From: Sediminibacterium sp.
Lineage (GTDB): Bacteria > Bacteroidota > Bacteroidia > B-17B0 > Aurantibacillaceae
Length of the DNA stretch: 64,000 nucleotides
Reading direction: 5' to 3'
Assembly (NCBI GenBank): GCA_030054095.1
Contig: JASGCO010000002.1
Coordinates: 310,001-374,000 of the forward strand
Below, piece after piece: positions 10,093 to 17,200 of this stretch. The notes beneath the pieces are model-generated. The model ran no database searches. It saw nothing but the letters and a program-made list of their open reading frames with translations, and was not told the origin of the DNA. The number at the start of each line of letters is the position of its first letter. The first letter of the stretch is position 1. Made by a program: the position numbers and the translations under genes.

Positions 10093-10124
10093 CAAAAGTA
10101 GAATCATTTTCTTAAGCTACCAAA
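10093..10124 (-). promoter_or_regulatory. trp operon promoter
   Basis: On the minus strand TTTG (10124-10121) is followed after 20 nt by TACTTTTG (10100-10093), an exact match to the Bacteroidota promoter form. The leader peptide ATG comes 10 nt after the -7 box, so the transcript should have a very short 5' end before trpL. Confidence 0.82.
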
Positions 10125-10194
10125 TTTTTTGAAATTATTTTTGCAGCATTTTACCTCATCACCTCCAGAACCATTGCCAATAAAGGGATCTGCT

Positions 10195-10752
10195 CTATAT
10201 TTTTAACATTCCCCTGAACCCTCTGGCCGCATAATACGATTCGGCGCCGTTATGATACACAAAAACAGTATTGTATCTGCGGTCGCAAAAAACAGCGCCA
10301 CCCAGTTGACGGATCGCATCCGGTGTTTTTATCCAGCTCGACGTTTTGGTGTCAAAATTACCCAGTGCTTGTAATTCGCGGTATTGTTCTTCTGTTAACA
10401 ATTCAATCCCCATTTCACTGGCCATTGCTACAGCGCTGTGCTTTGGTTTATTTTCTTTCCGCGCATCCAGAGCTGCTTTATCGTAACAGATACTACGGCG
10501 GCCTGCCGGGCTTTCTGCTGCACAATCCACAAACAAATATTCCCCGGTCTTCTTATCGTATCCGATTACATCCGGTTCACCACCTGTTCTTTCCATCTCC
10601 GATAACGACCATAGCTTTGACGCGTTCTTCTCTATATGTGCTTTTACTTTAGACCACTCCATACCTTTATGGTGTTGCATATTTTTTTCGAAACGAGATT
10701 CCAACATCTCAAACAATGCCTTTTGTACCGCTGTTGTTAGTGCCTTTTTCAT
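10195..10752 (-). CDS. DUF4256 domain protein
   Basis: The 185 residues match the length and features I know for DUF4256 (a cytosolic family of unknown function), including WSLSEMERTGGEPDVI, FVDCAAESPAGRRS and the Tyr-rich end FVYHNGAESYYAARGFRG. There is no signal peptide or membrane segment. It stands alone between the trp promoter and the bd-like oxidase operon, in the same orientation as both. The 189 bp behind its start (10753-10941) hold no recognisable gene. Confidence 0.8.
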   Translation of the reverse strand: MKKALTTAVQKALFEMLESRFEKNMQHHKGMEWSKVKAHIEKNASKLWSLSEMERTGGEPDVIGYDKKTGEYLFVDCAAESPAGRRSICYDKAALDARKENKPKHSAVAMASEMGIELLTEEQYRELQALGNFDTKTSSWIKTPDAIRQLGGAVFCDRRYNTVFVYHNGAESYYAARGFRGMLKI

Positions 10753-10941
10753 CCTTCTATTAAACTTAACTTCATAGTAAAGATGGTCATTTTTAATGAA
10801 TTTTCACTCACCTTTTTATCCGGTTCTGAATAAGATTAATAAACTATTAAGTTCATTCACTTAAAAAATCACCAACAGTTTCATCTTAAACCTTATTCAT
10901 CATAGATTTGGAACCCTCTGCAGCCAATCGAACATATAATC

Positions 10942-11118
10942 TTACTCCTTCAAATAAACCTTACTCTCGACTTTAACCGTATTTCCATACTGATCTACAA
11001 AGGTTTCGCTTTTACTAAATATACTTACACGTAGCACTATAACTACCAACACTAAGCTAAAGCCAATCAAGAGAATGGCAGCATACACTTTTTGTTCCTT
11101 TCGGGTTAAAACACTCAT
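10942..11118 (-). CDS. small single-TM protein of the bd-like oxidase operon
   Basis: The ATG at 11118 opens a 58-residue ORF ending TAA at 10942. It has a basic N terminus (MSVLTRKEQK), one hydrophobic helix at about 12-29, and a polar tail (SKSETFVDQYGN...). It starts 1 nt after the TGA of the preceding small ORF, suggesting translational coupling. I do not recognise the family. Its position suggests a small accessory subunit or assembly protein of the oxidase, by analogy with CydX/CcoQ/CcoS-type proteins; that is inference. Confidence 0.62.
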   Translation of the reverse strand: MSVLTRKEQKVYAAILLIGFSLVLVVIVLRVSIFSKSETFVDQYGNTVKVESKVYLKE

Positions 11119-11119
11119 A

Positions 11120-11281
11120 TCAAAACAAATCGTTCATTAGTTGCTTTCGCCTGATATTTGGCTCTTCGATACGCTTAATACTATTCGATTTTTTCAATTG
11201 TATAACCAATTGATTAATATCCAATAGATAAATTACCATCTTTCGGAACATAAAAACTGTTATAATAACCAGTACTGCCAT
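11120..11281 (-). CDS. small membrane-associated protein after the bd-like oxidase genes
   Basis: This 53-residue ORF runs from ATG 11281 to TGA 11120, starting 9 bp after the upstream cytochrome gene stop and ending 1 nt before the next small ORF. It opens with a short hydrophobic stretch (MAVLVIITVFMF), then turns amphipathic and basic (LKKSNSIKRIEE, IRRKQ). It could be a peripheral or single-helix subunit. No family is recognised. Tight spacing on both sides is the main evidence that it is real. Confidence 0.55.
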   Translation of the reverse strand: MAVLVIITVFMFRKMVIYLLDINQLVIQLKKSNSIKRIEEPNIRRKQLMNDLF

Positions 11282-11290
11282 ATTATTATA

Positions 11291-12625
11291 TTATTTAACT
11301 GATAAAATAAATTTTGCCAACTCGTTTAATTCCTCATCTGACAATTGATCTTTAAATCCTGGCATCTGAGGATAATCTGCCCGTTTTTTACCTGGCTGTC
11401 TAATCCAACTTTTCAGATCTTCCGTTTTACCAGTATATATACCAGCCATTTCTGTCATTGGCGGGCCAACCAACTTTTCATCCCTCTTATGACAAATGCC
11501 ACACTTTTGTTTAAATAGTGCGCTTCCTTTCGCCAGTTCGCCTAAAGAAGGATCTAACTCGAGCTCTTCTTTTTCCTCAACCGGATGTTCTCTGGCCTCT
11601 TTACTTTGTTTTTGAAATGCCTTAGTATGTTCGGCAACCAACTCCTGATGCTTACGAAGCGCATTATGCCTGTAAATTTGCCTACTGCCGCCATACAACA
11701 CCATGAATATAATTACCGCCATAACGATTCGTTTAAAACGAGCATCCAATAAGCGTTTATCGCCGGTAACAGACTTATAAGACCACCAAAGTGCGGCAAC
11801 CAGAAAACTGCCTGCCGCTATCATTACAGCAATTACATCGTAGCCAATTCCTTTAGAAGGCAGTGTGAATAACACAATAACTCCGAAAAAAATCTGAACC
11901 CCAAGACCAATAATAGTTGCGCTATACCCTATTCGTTTAACATCATAACGCGTAAATACTGAATACTGTTCTTCAAACGGGTAATGACGACGGCCATTAT
12001 ACCATACCACAAATAAACCTGTAACAGATACACAGGCCCCCAGAAACTCAAAGTACCTTGGAAAAACATTGGGCAACATCAGCGCGCTTAAAAATCCTTT
12101 TACTGCTCCCCACTTTTCGGGGAACATCATCAGATTAACATTTGTCAGAAATATTAAGGGAATAAATAAAAAAATAGTGGTAGCCATTCCGATTATGGCA
12201 ATGTGTAACCGTTTGCTCCCTTCAAACTTTTCCCAGGTATATTTATGCAAATAGGTCAGCAAAAATGCTATCGTAATTAAAGGAATAATCATAATCCAGG
12301 CAAAACCAGTTAAGGCATTAGCTGAATAAAAATAAATGGTATAAAGTGTATTTATGCTCAGTAATGGCGCTACACCTAAAACAACCGCCATGCTTTTGTT
12401 AACTGTGATTGTCTTGGCAATTTCGTGCGCCAATATATCGTACTCTTTTTCCTTTAACCCCTTTATCTGTGCCCAAATCGTTAAAATACTCCCGCCTAGC
12501 ATCAGATTAATAAAAATAATATGAAGCAAGAACGACAGGATCAACAGTGTAACCAATAACCATTCAGGGAGGGGCAGTTCAAGAGGAATATCCTTTGGAA
12601 CCGGTGTTTGAATTTGCAATAACAT
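11291..12625 (-). CDS. bd-like oxidase second subunit with C-terminal cytochrome c domain
   Basis: The 444 residues consist of about eight to nine membrane helices (roughly 20-320), a charged linker (EHTKAFQKQSKEAREH...) and a class I cytochrome c domain: heme attachment Cys375/Cys378/His379 (CGICH) and likely axial Met421 (QMPGF). The first helix carries LLHIIFINLMLGG (His35), resembling the heme-ligand helix of the partner subunit (ILHVIINHGLAVGF), so the two may be distant homologues forming a pseudo-twofold pair. It starts 4 bp after the partner gene. I infer a membrane oxidase fed by cytochrome c rather than quinol. Confidence 0.72.
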   Translation of the reverse strand: MLLQIQTPVPKDIPLELPLPEWLLVTLLILSFLLHIIFINLMLGGSILTIWAQIKGLKEKEYDILAHEIAKTITVNKSMAVVLGVAPLLSINTLYTIYFYSANALTGFAWIMIIPLITIAFLLTYLHKYTWEKFEGSKRLHIAIIGMATTIFLFIPLIFLTNVNLMMFPEKWGAVKGFLSALMLPNVFPRYFEFLGACVSVTGLFVVWYNGRRHYPFEEQYSVFTRYDVKRIGYSATIIGLGVQIFFGVIVLFTLPSKGIGYDVIAVMIAAGSFLVAALWWSYKSVTGDKRLLDARFKRIVMAVIIFMVLYGGSRQIYRHNALRKHQELVAEHTKAFQKQSKEAREHPVEEKEELELDPSLGELAKGSALFKQKCGICHKRDEKLVGPPMTEMAGIYTGKTEDLKSWIRQPGKKRADYPQMPGFKDQLSDEELNELAKFILSVK

Positions 12626-12629
12626 AGAT

Positions 12630-14114
12630 CTATTTTTTTTGAACTAATTTGTTTTCCGTCTTACGTTTTTCCGCTTCAATATGGTTTGCTACAGATGTAG
12701 TACTATTATCAGGATTAATTACTACGCCTGATGATTGCGCACCCTCTAACACCTCGCCGGTTTGCTGAAGGTGCTTTATATAAGCTACCAAAGCCCTAAG
12801 TTCTTTTTTGTTTCCAGGAAAAGGAGGCATGTATTTTCTTCCTTCGTGCATATTAGGGATATAGGCTTCCATATCGTCTTCGTTCAATGGCTTCCCCGCT
12901 CCATACATACGCTCAAACACATAGGTAATAGAATTAACCCCGTTAGTAGTATGACAACGGCTACAGGTTAGCATAAATATATTTTTACCCGCTTCAACTT
13001 TCGTATTATCGGTAATTTCATGTACGCTTGTATAGGTAGCATGCTTCAATATCCCATCCTTTTTGTAGAGCGGGTAGTCTTCTATTCGTAACAGATTAGA
13101 GTACATATAATTTCCTATCACATAAGGTTTTCTTACAAACTCTCTCACTCTCTCGAAAATGGCAAGGAAAGCCATGATCGCAATAACGGCACTTAATGCC
13201 ATATACGCTTTAAAACGTGTGGTTTTTATCACCGCCCACAAGGCAACTATTAACACTACACATATTGCCAGCGGAATAAGGTACTTTAATACCGTGTAGT
13301 ACTGCTCAAACTCCATCGTACCTATGGCTGTACTCATATTAGCCTGCATAGCAGAGGGCATTACATGATAGTAATTAATAGCGGCTACCAATGCCAGAGG
13401 AGACCATATCAATATCCATTTACCTGCCGCTCGAACTGCTTTATTTCTGACATCACTTCCTTTTTTTGTGAATAGCATAATCATCATCAACCCAAATGTT
13501 CCACCAACTACCATAGCTGTTGGTGTTCTGAAAAATAATTGCGGCAAATAAATCGGGTTAAAAATGCCAGATAGCAAACTTCGCTCGGTTTGCCAATTAC
13601 CAGGATCCATCATAAATCCAAGTATAGCTACAATGATGGCCATTGTAATCCATGAAAAAATTGCCAAAAACCATCCGAAACGAATATGTTTTAGTTTAGC
13701 ATTTAAAGAACGATTGCTACTTTTCCATGTAAGAAAATAAATTAAAATCAATACGACTTCGGTGACAAAAACCACCCATTCCGTAAACCAAGCCCAATAG
13801 AACACACGGATAAGGCTCCCTATTGACGATGGACTAACTAGTGCGGCCGAAAACCATATTCCAACTCCCGTCATTGCTCCTATTGTTGTCGTAATAATAA
13901 AAGCTGTCCACATTAATTTGTAAGCCATTTTATCCCATTCAGAATCCGTTACTTGATCGGAAGAACTATTTTTTACCCCCTTTTGTTCAAGCCAGGTTAC
14001 AAAAGGAATAAATCCTACAGCCAGACCATGATTAATAATAACGTGAAGAATAGCAATCATGGCGATAAGAAAGCGATCATTCAGCCAGTCGAGATGAAAC
14101 ATTGGAAAATCCAT
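12630..14114 (-). CDS. cytochrome bd-like oxidase subunit I (CydA superfamily) with C-terminal heme c domain
   Basis: This 494-residue membrane protein belongs to the CydA superfamily. His24 (ILHVII) sits where CydA has its high-spin heme ligand, and WFTEWVVFVTEVV resembles the CydA helix with the two conserved glutamates. The quinol-loop motif GRQPW is absent. The C-terminal domain binds heme c through Cys384/Cys387/His388 (CSRCH), with likely Met429 (YMPPFPG). Subfamilies with c-type heme and without the quinol site have been described in the bd superfamily, and this appears to be one. The reaction is presumably O2 reduction; the donor is inferred. Confidence 0.76.
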   Translation of the reverse strand: MDFPMFHLDWLNDRFLIAMIAILHVIINHGLAVGFIPFVTWLEQKGVKNSSSDQVTDSEWDKMAYKLMWTAFIITTTIGAMTGVGIWFSAALVSPSSIGSLIRVFYWAWFTEWVVFVTEVVLILIYFLTWKSSNRSLNAKLKHIRFGWFLAIFSWITMAIIVAILGFMMDPGNWQTERSLLSGIFNPIYLPQLFFRTPTAMVVGGTFGLMMIMLFTKKGSDVRNKAVRAAGKWILIWSPLALVAAINYYHVMPSAMQANMSTAIGTMEFEQYYTVLKYLIPLAICVVLIVALWAVIKTTRFKAYMALSAVIAIMAFLAIFERVREFVRKPYVIGNYMYSNLLRIEDYPLYKKDGILKHATYTSVHEITDNTKVEAGKNIFMLTCSRCHTTNGVNSITYVFERMYGAGKPLNEDDMEAYIPNMHEGRKYMPPFPGNKKELRALVAYIKHLQQTGEVLEGAQSSGVVINPDNSTTSVANHIEAEKRKTENKLVQKK

Positions 14115-14135
14115 AACTCATAAAATTCGTTACGG

Positions 14136-14168
14136 CAAAGTTCGGCACTATTTAAAACGTAACACAAA
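14136..14168 (-). promoter_or_regulatory. candidate promoter of the bd-like oxidase operon
   Basis: On the minus strand TTTG (14168-14165) is followed after 21 nt by GAACTTTG (14143-14136). This differs from TAnnTTTG only at the first base. The start codon lies 21 nt further at 14114. Confidence 0.45.
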
Positions 14169-14182
14169 ACAAAACGGATGGC

Positions 14183-14198
14183 TTGTTTTAAAAAACAA
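14183..14198. promoter_or_regulatory. perfect palindrome upstream of the oxidase promoter (possible operator)
   Basis: TTGTTTT-AA-AAAACAA is a 7-bp perfect inverted repeat about 15 bp upstream of the putative -33 element. The outer TTG/CAA half-sites resemble Crp/Fnr-family sites, which would suit a respiratory operon. The AT-rich centre makes chance occurrence possible. The rest of 14199-14380 shows nothing clear. Confidence 0.3.
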
Positions 14199-14380
14199 AC
14201 CAATCTGTTTAAATAAAAGCTACTTATATTTTGTTATATGTTAGCGCTTACTTTCACTTTTAGTTCCAGAATATAGATTTTCAATTCTTTAAAATATTAA
14301 TTAATTCCATTTGAAATGCTCTAAACCCTTTAACACAATGGCTTGTAAACCTGCCATCATTCCTTCCTGACATTTTTTGT

Positions 14381-16309
14381 TTAGTCCTTAATAAATTTCA
14401 TGGAAACAGAATTACCATCGATGGTTAATACAAGTGTATAAACGCCTTTTGGCAAAAGGTTTGTAGCAAACCCTTTCGATAAATCAGGCAACACCCATTC
14501 GTTGACTTTTCGGCACAACCCATCATACATCACTGCGTTTTCCGCTCTAACATACCCCTCACTGCCTTTTACATAAATTACATCTCCTGCTGGAACCGGG
14601 TACAGATTTAAAGAAGGGCCATCGCTTTTTAATTCATTCAAGCTAATGACAGTATTGTTTCCTGCTATCAACCATAAATCCGGATCGAATGCAACAGAAG
14701 TCACTTGAAAACTAACAGGAACCGTAAAGCTTTGTCCGGAATATGTGTGATTTAAAACAATCAGTGTGTCTTTTAACGCACCCGTAAGTTTAATAGGCAC
14801 CGGCATTTTAAAGAATGAAACAGAAGGATGTGACTGAGTTTGATTAATTGTAAAATATACTGTACCAGCAGTTTGTGACCAGCCGATCTGGTAGGTAGGA
14901 TAGCCCTGATTATAATACCACTGGTTAAAAAATGTCGTGAGGTTCTGTCCACTCGCTACTTCAAGATGCGCTTTTAAGGCAGGCGTTCTGGCAAATCCAT
15001 TTTTCAATTGAGGGTCATTCAGGTAATTTTTTATTCCGGTAAAAAAGTTCACATCTCCCAATTGCCAACGCAACATGTGCAATAGATAAGCGCCTTTTCC
15101 ATACGTCAGGCGCCCGTCAAAAATCCGGTTAACCGAAGACGTATCGTCACACAATACAGAACCTCCAGGTTGTGAAACAATGCTAGTTTTTGTGCTCCAT
15201 TTCCAACTCATCCAGTTAGCAGGAAAATAGCGCTGTACCGTTAGCCCCTCAAAATAAGTTGCAAATCCTTCATTAAGCCAAATATCTTCCCAACTTCCGC
15301 AAGTTACATGGTCGCCAAACCATTGGTGCGCGCATTCATGTGCTAAGAGAGAGTAATTAAACCCTCCCATAAAGCTCATCGTTTGGTGTTCCATACCTCC
15401 TCCCCAGCCAAACTGAGCATGCCCATACTTTTCGGAAGCAAAAGGATAATCGATGGTTAAGCTATCGTACAGTTTAATAATATTAACAATGTCCTGAGTT
15501 TGTGCCTGAGCGGCTGAAAGATTTTCGGGATAAACATAATTCAATACCTCCAGTGACCCATTTTGAAGTGGTACATAATGAGAATAATATGCATAATTGG
15601 TCACCGCTATTGCTACCAGATAAGTTGCTATCGGATATCTGCTTTTCCAGAAATAATACTTATCCGACCCTACGACTGCTTCTGAAATAAGTTTACCATT
15701 ACTGCCTGCACGGTAAGCTGAAGGCGTTTTAACAATGATATCTATGGAATCAATTTTATCTGATAAATTCTGTTTACAGGGCCACCAGTCCTTAGCGCCA
15801 TATGGTTCTGAAAGAGTCCAAATAACAGGCGTACCGCCATGCGACGATTTAATAAAAGATCCGAACCCTGTGTTTGGCGGGGCTCCTTTATAAAAAACGG
15901 TCACTGAATCGAGTGTACTTATAGGTATGCTTTGTGGCAAACTCACACTGAGAATATTTCCGGCAGTATGCGTAAACGTTACAGATGTTGTGTGATACTT
16001 TACCGAATCTACCGTAAGCGCTACAGACACATCAAACTCTAACTGGTTAAGACTAGCTACAAGCGGTTTAAAATGTGTACGGATACTTCCTTTAATGTAA
16101 TGTATAGCGGGATCAATCTCCCAGTAACACCGGTGGTAGATAACATCATAATTACTCACCGCCATAGGCGCTTTAGGCAATATTCTTCTGGCATGGCGTT
16201 CCGCTTCCATTTCATAAATTTCTTTACAACCAGACGTTGCTTTATAATTTTGCGCAAAACTCTTAATTGTAACTAAAGAAACAAAGCATAGTTTAATTAA
16301 CCGTCTCAT
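14381..16309 (-). CDS. secreted M1 family aminopeptidase with T9SS type A sorting domain
   Basis: This zinc aminopeptidase has a signal peptide (1-20, ending SFAQ). The M1 hallmarks are GGGMEHQ (303-309, in place of the classical GAMEN) and HECAH (324-328) followed after 18 residues by Glu347 (LNEGFA), giving the HExxH-x18-E zinc site. The C-terminal ~80 residues start at LNLYPVPAGD and end GVYTLVLTIDGNSVSMKF, a type A sorting domain, so the enzyme should be exported across the outer membrane and kept at the surface or released. It is the last minus-strand gene of this stretch. Confidence 0.9.
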   Translation of the reverse strand: MRRLIKLCFVSLVTIKSFAQNYKATSGCKEIYEMEAERHARRILPKAPMAVSNYDVIYHRCYWEIDPAIHYIKGSIRTHFKPLVASLNQLEFDVSVALTVDSVKYHTTSVTFTHTAGNILSVSLPQSIPISTLDSVTVFYKGAPPNTGFGSFIKSSHGGTPVIWTLSEPYGAKDWWPCKQNLSDKIDSIDIIVKTPSAYRAGSNGKLISEAVVGSDKYYFWKSRYPIATYLVAIAVTNYAYYSHYVPLQNGSLEVLNYVYPENLSAAQAQTQDIVNIIKLYDSLTIDYPFASEKYGHAQFGWGGGMEHQTMSFMGGFNYSLLAHECAHQWFGDHVTCGSWEDIWLNEGFATYFEGLTVQRYFPANWMSWKWSTKTSIVSQPGGSVLCDDTSSVNRIFDGRLTYGKGAYLLHMLRWQLGDVNFFTGIKNYLNDPQLKNGFARTPALKAHLEVASGQNLTTFFNQWYYNQGYPTYQIGWSQTAGTVYFTINQTQSHPSVSFFKMPVPIKLTGALKDTLIVLNHTYSGQSFTVPVSFQVTSVAFDPDLWLIAGNNTVISLNELKSDGPSLNLYPVPAGDVIYVKGSEGYVRAENAVMYDGLCRKVNEWVLPDLSKGFATNLLPKGVYTLVLTIDGNSVSMKFIKD

Positions 16310-16353
16310 ATAGTGATATACTAGTATTCGTTAGTTTCCATTTTCTTTTAAAC

Positions 16354-16415
16354 AAGGAAGGGGCCGCTAACAAAAAGAAAAAATCAAACTATCAAAACCA
16401 TAAAGCCCCTTCCTT
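16354..16415. repeat. 11-bp inverted repeat with 40-nt loop
   Basis: AAGGAAGGGGC at 16354-16364 is perfectly complementary to GCCCCTTCCTT at 16405-16415, with an A-rich 40-nt loop. It lies just downstream (minus strand) of the heme-motif lipoprotein gene and before the peptidase gene. It may terminate the former or stabilise its 3' end; no T-run follows closely. Confidence 0.5.
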
Positions 16416-16422
16416 ATTCCAT

Positions 16423-16773
16423 TCAATTATCTGGCGCGTTGTTATTCAACCAACACTTCAGTTTTTTCCGATCATCTAATGACAAGGCTCCCTTAGGCGG
16501 CATATTTCTTTTTTCCAGAACTCTTCTGTTCAACGAGCCATTATCTGCTTTCCCTTTTAATCCATTGTAAGTTGTAAAATCACCATTCAACGAGCCCGCT
16601 TCGTGGCATCCGGCAGATGTACAATTACCTTGAATAATTGGTTTAATATCATTTTTGTAAGACGCATTGATAGAACCGCAATCAAGATTCTTATATTCAT
16701 CTTTTTTGCAAGCCAATCCCCCGATCAACACACACAATGGCGCTATTATAAATATACCAAAAAATTTCCGCAT
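16423..16773 (-). CDS. lipoprotein with CX4CH heme-type motif
   Basis: The 116 residues start with a lipoprotein signal ending GGLAC (lipid-accepting Cys22). After IKPIIQGN there is Cys51-TSAG-Cys56-His57, a CX4CH variant of the c-type heme site seen in small Bacteroidota and planctomycete cytochrome-like domains. NMPPKG near 90-95 offers a possible axial Met91. Location would be the periplasmic face of a membrane. Whether heme is attached cannot be told from sequence. It starts 1 bp after the preceding lipoprotein gene, so the two are surely co-transcribed. Confidence 0.72.
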   Translation of the reverse strand: MRKFFGIFIIAPLCVLIGGLACKKDEYKNLDCGSINASYKNDIKPIIQGNCTSAGCHEAGSLNGDFTTYNGLKGKADNGSLNRRVLEKRNMPPKGALSLDDRKKLKCWLNNNAPDN

Positions 16774-16774
16774 G

Positions 16775-17170
16775 TTATTCCGCTGCCGAAATATCTGCTT
16801 CTATTGTTTTTTTACGATCCTTCCATTTAATTTCTACTGCAGTTCCACCTTTAACCGTTTTGCCGGTTGACGTGTTTATACCCACCGCGTACAAATAGTA
16901 TTCCCCCGGACGCAAATCTTCTACGTGTATATGATTATCACTAGAACTCCCCTGCAACTTAAGATCATAATCACTAGTTGGTGCCGAAGGCTCATGATGA
17001 GCGTCGAATTTCACATATAGCGTAGAATTGTAAATAGGTCCACCATTATTACTTACCTTAACATGTACTTCGGCTTTGCCGCCAGTGTCGTTTTTTTTAC
17101 ACGATGGTGTCAGGGTTAAGGCCGTTAAGGCTATTATTCCCTTCAGAATTGCTTGTTTTTTTGTTTTCAT
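16775..17170 (-). CDS. lipoprotein with beta-sandwich (carboxypeptidase-regulatory-like) domain
   Basis: The 131 residues have a lipoprotein signal ending TPSC (Cys24). The remainder alternates beta-strand-like segments (AEVHVKVSNNGGPIYN, HIHVEDLRPGEYYLYAVG, TVKGGTAVEIKW) typical of Ig-like or CarboxypepD_reg folds used for binding or scaffolding, with no catalytic residues apparent. It lies between the Met-rich outer-membrane gene (30 bp upstream) and the heme-motif lipoprotein (1 bp downstream). The function is unknown and probably tied to those neighbours. Confidence 0.7.
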   Translation of the reverse strand: MKTKKQAILKGIIALTALTLTPSCKKNDTGGKAEVHVKVSNNGGPIYNSTLYVKFDAHHEPSAPTSDYDLKLQGSSSDNHIHVEDLRPGEYYLYAVGINTSTGKTVKGGTAVEIKWKDRKKTIEADISAAE

Positions 17171-17200
17171 ATTTATTTGATGTATTTATGATTATTTATT

